Assembly: GCA_035363115.1 (NCBI GenBank)
Contig: DAOSEM010000001.1
Span: 868,001-932,000 of the forward strand
Direction: 5' to 3'
Source of the DNA: Syntrophales bacterium
Lineage (GTDB): Bacteria > Desulfobacterota > Syntrophia > Syntrophales > PHBD01
Length of the DNA stretch: 64,000 nt
Below, piece by piece: positions 63,152-64,000 of the stretch. The position numbers were made by a program, and so were the translations under genes. The first letter of the stretch is position 1, and the number at the start of each line of letters is the position of its first letter. The notes under the pieces were generated by a model that worked only from the letters and a program-made list of their open reading frames with translations, had not been told where the DNA came from and ran no database searches.

Positions 63152-63943
63152 ATGGATTTAGGATTGAAGAACCGGGTGGCCGCGGTGGCCGGAGGGAGCA
63201 TGGGCCTGGGGCTGGCGGTGGCAAAGGCGCTGGGGCGGGAAGGCGTCCGCCTGGCCATCGGCGCCCTCGACGACCCGGCCCTGCCGGCGGCAGCGGATGA
63301 AATCCGGAGGGAAACGGGGGCCGAAGTCCTGGCCGTGGCGGCGGACGTGTCCGATCCCGCACAGGCAAAGGCCTTTGTCAGCAAGACCGTCGAACGTTAC
63401 GGCACGCTGGACATCCTTGTGAACAACGCCGGGGGGCCGCCGTCGGTGCCTTTCCTGGATATCGATGACGGGATGTGGGAGAAGGGCTTCCACCTGAACC
63501 TGCTGTCCACCATCATCATGACCCGGGAGGCCGTCCCCGTCATGAAGGAGAAGCGGTGGGGACGCATCATCAACATGACCTCCATCTCCGTGAAGCAGCC
63601 CATTGACGGCCTGATCCTGTCCAACACGATCCGCTCGGGCGTCATCGGCCTGGCCAAGTCCCTATCCAACGAGCTGGCGCCGTTCAACGTCACGGTCAAC
63701 AGCGTCTGCCCGGGCTACACACTGACGGAGCGCGTCCGGAGCCTTTCCCGGACCGTTGCCGAAAAGACGGGCACGACGCCCGAAGCGGTGATCGCCAAGT
63801 GGGAGGCGGACATCCCCATGAAGCGTCTGGGGACGCCGGAGGAGTTCGCGGCCCTGGTGGCTTTCCTGGCCTCCGAGTCCGCCGGCTACATCACCGGCGC
63901 CGCCATACAGATCGACGGCGGCTGGTACAAAGGGGTCATGTAA
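63152..63943 (+). CDS. Atypical SDR lacking the YxxxK motif
   Basis: This 263-residue protein has the SDR nucleotide fold (AGGSMGLGLAVAKAL, NNAGGPP, ITGAAIQIDGGW). The active site reads MTSISVKQPIDG...LSNTIRSGV, so the usual Tyr and Lys of YxxxK are Ser and Arg. This pattern is known in the BKR_like (cd05344-type) SDRs, so it is not a pseudogene. The reaction is unknown. The ATG at 63152 follows AAAGGAG by 8 bases. Confidence 0.82.
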   Translation: MDLGLKNRVAAVAGGSMGLGLAVAKALGREGVRLAIGALDDPALPAAADEIRRETGAEVLAVAADVSDPAQAKAFVSKTVERYGTLDILVNNAGGPPSVPFLDIDDGMWEKGFHLNLLSTIIMTREAVPVMKEKRWGRIINMTSISVKQPIDGLILSNTIRSGVIGLAKSLSNELAPFNVTVNSVCPGYTLTERVRSLSRTVAEKTGTTPEAVIAKWEADIPMKRLGTPEEFAALVAFLASESAGYITGAAIQIDGGWYKGVM

Positions 63944-63955
63944 ACAAACGAAAGA

Positions 63956-63976
63956 GGGCGGATTTGAAATCCGCCC
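63956..63976 (+). terminator. Hairpin after the SDR gene
   Basis: GGGCGGATT (63956-63964) and AATCCGCCC (63968-63976) form a 9-bp stem with a 3-nt loop 12 bp after the stop. The U-tract is poor. A similar sequence, GGGACGGATTCAAAATCTG, occurs near 33052. Confidence 0.55.
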
Positions 63977-64000
63977 CCTCCCAAAATTGACAGGGGGCAG

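Noticed and set aside
63152..63943. SDR considered a pseudogene because YxxxK is missing
   Set aside because: The frame is intact, the ribosome site is good, and a known SDR subgroup has the same replacement.

Overview
The window is GC-rich, densely packed bacterial chromosome that looks like a strictly anaerobic Desulfobacterota / Syntrophales-type organism. This is inferred from gene content, not from a marker gene: many acyl-CoA ligases and acyl-CoA dehydrogenases, a Liv-type importer, sigma-54 control, a pyruvoyl-dependent arginine decarboxylase beside agmatinase, a two-gene minimal SUF system, and a MucR-like regulator. No phage, insertion sequence or CRISPR array is visible.

Layout. 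(1) 1-499: 3' end of an MBL-fold hydrolase. (2) 500-23956: a large catabolic locus in two same-strand transcription units. Unit A (891-8622) holds LivF, LivG, an acyl-CoA synthetase broken by an in-frame TAG, LivH, LivM, a periplasmic binding protein and a nitronate-monooxygenase-family flavoprotein. Unit B (9002-23956) holds an SDR, a 4-hydroxybutyryl-CoA dehydratase-family protein lacking its Fe-S ligands, a thiolase-fold protein plus DUF35 plus MaoC hydratase, two acyl-CoA dehydrogenases, a FadB-like bifunctional protein and three acyl-CoA ligases. (3) 24117-27239, convergent: a 1040-residue sigma-54 activator. Both catabolic units begin with a near-consensus -24/-12 promoter, and each has a related palindrome centred 80.5 bp upstream of the first base of the -24 element, so the locus looks like a self-contained regulon. 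(4) 27554-32941: accessory lipid/acyl-CoA genes (geranylgeranyl-reductase-family flavoprotein, dienoyl-CoA isomerase-like crotonase, cupin, DUF554 membrane protein, large acyl-CoA dehydrogenase). (5) 33108-35481: LpxH-like hydrolase, then agmatinase and arginine decarboxylase (arginine to putrescine). (6) 35622-38965: histidine kinase overlapping a response regulator-adenylate cyclase, then initiator tRNA-Met. (7) 39479-44783: a repeat-rich autotransporter and a DUF4185-like lipoprotein. (8) 45308-47759: MucR-like regulator and a TPR membrane protein, convergent on a strong terminator. (9) 48043-53062: TonB-dependent receptor, YfiR-family protein and hybrid kinase in one operon. (10) 53408-58639: methyltransferase, then on the minus strand a PilZ protein and an HD-GYP phosphodiesterase (c-di-GMP signalling). 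(11) 58870-63943: NlpC/P60 lipoprotein, OsmC, SufC/SufB-like pair, dTDP-glucose dehydratase and an atypical SDR.

How it fits together. The main locus probably imports a carboxylic acid through the Liv transporter, activates it to a CoA thioester, and shortens it by dehydrogenation, hydration and carbon-carbon cleavage. The thiolase-like / DUF35 / MaoC / dehydrogenase order resembles the Ltp2-ChsH2-ChsH1-ChsE side-chain module of steroid degradation. The true substrate cannot be read from sequence. All product names come from motif reading without database searches.
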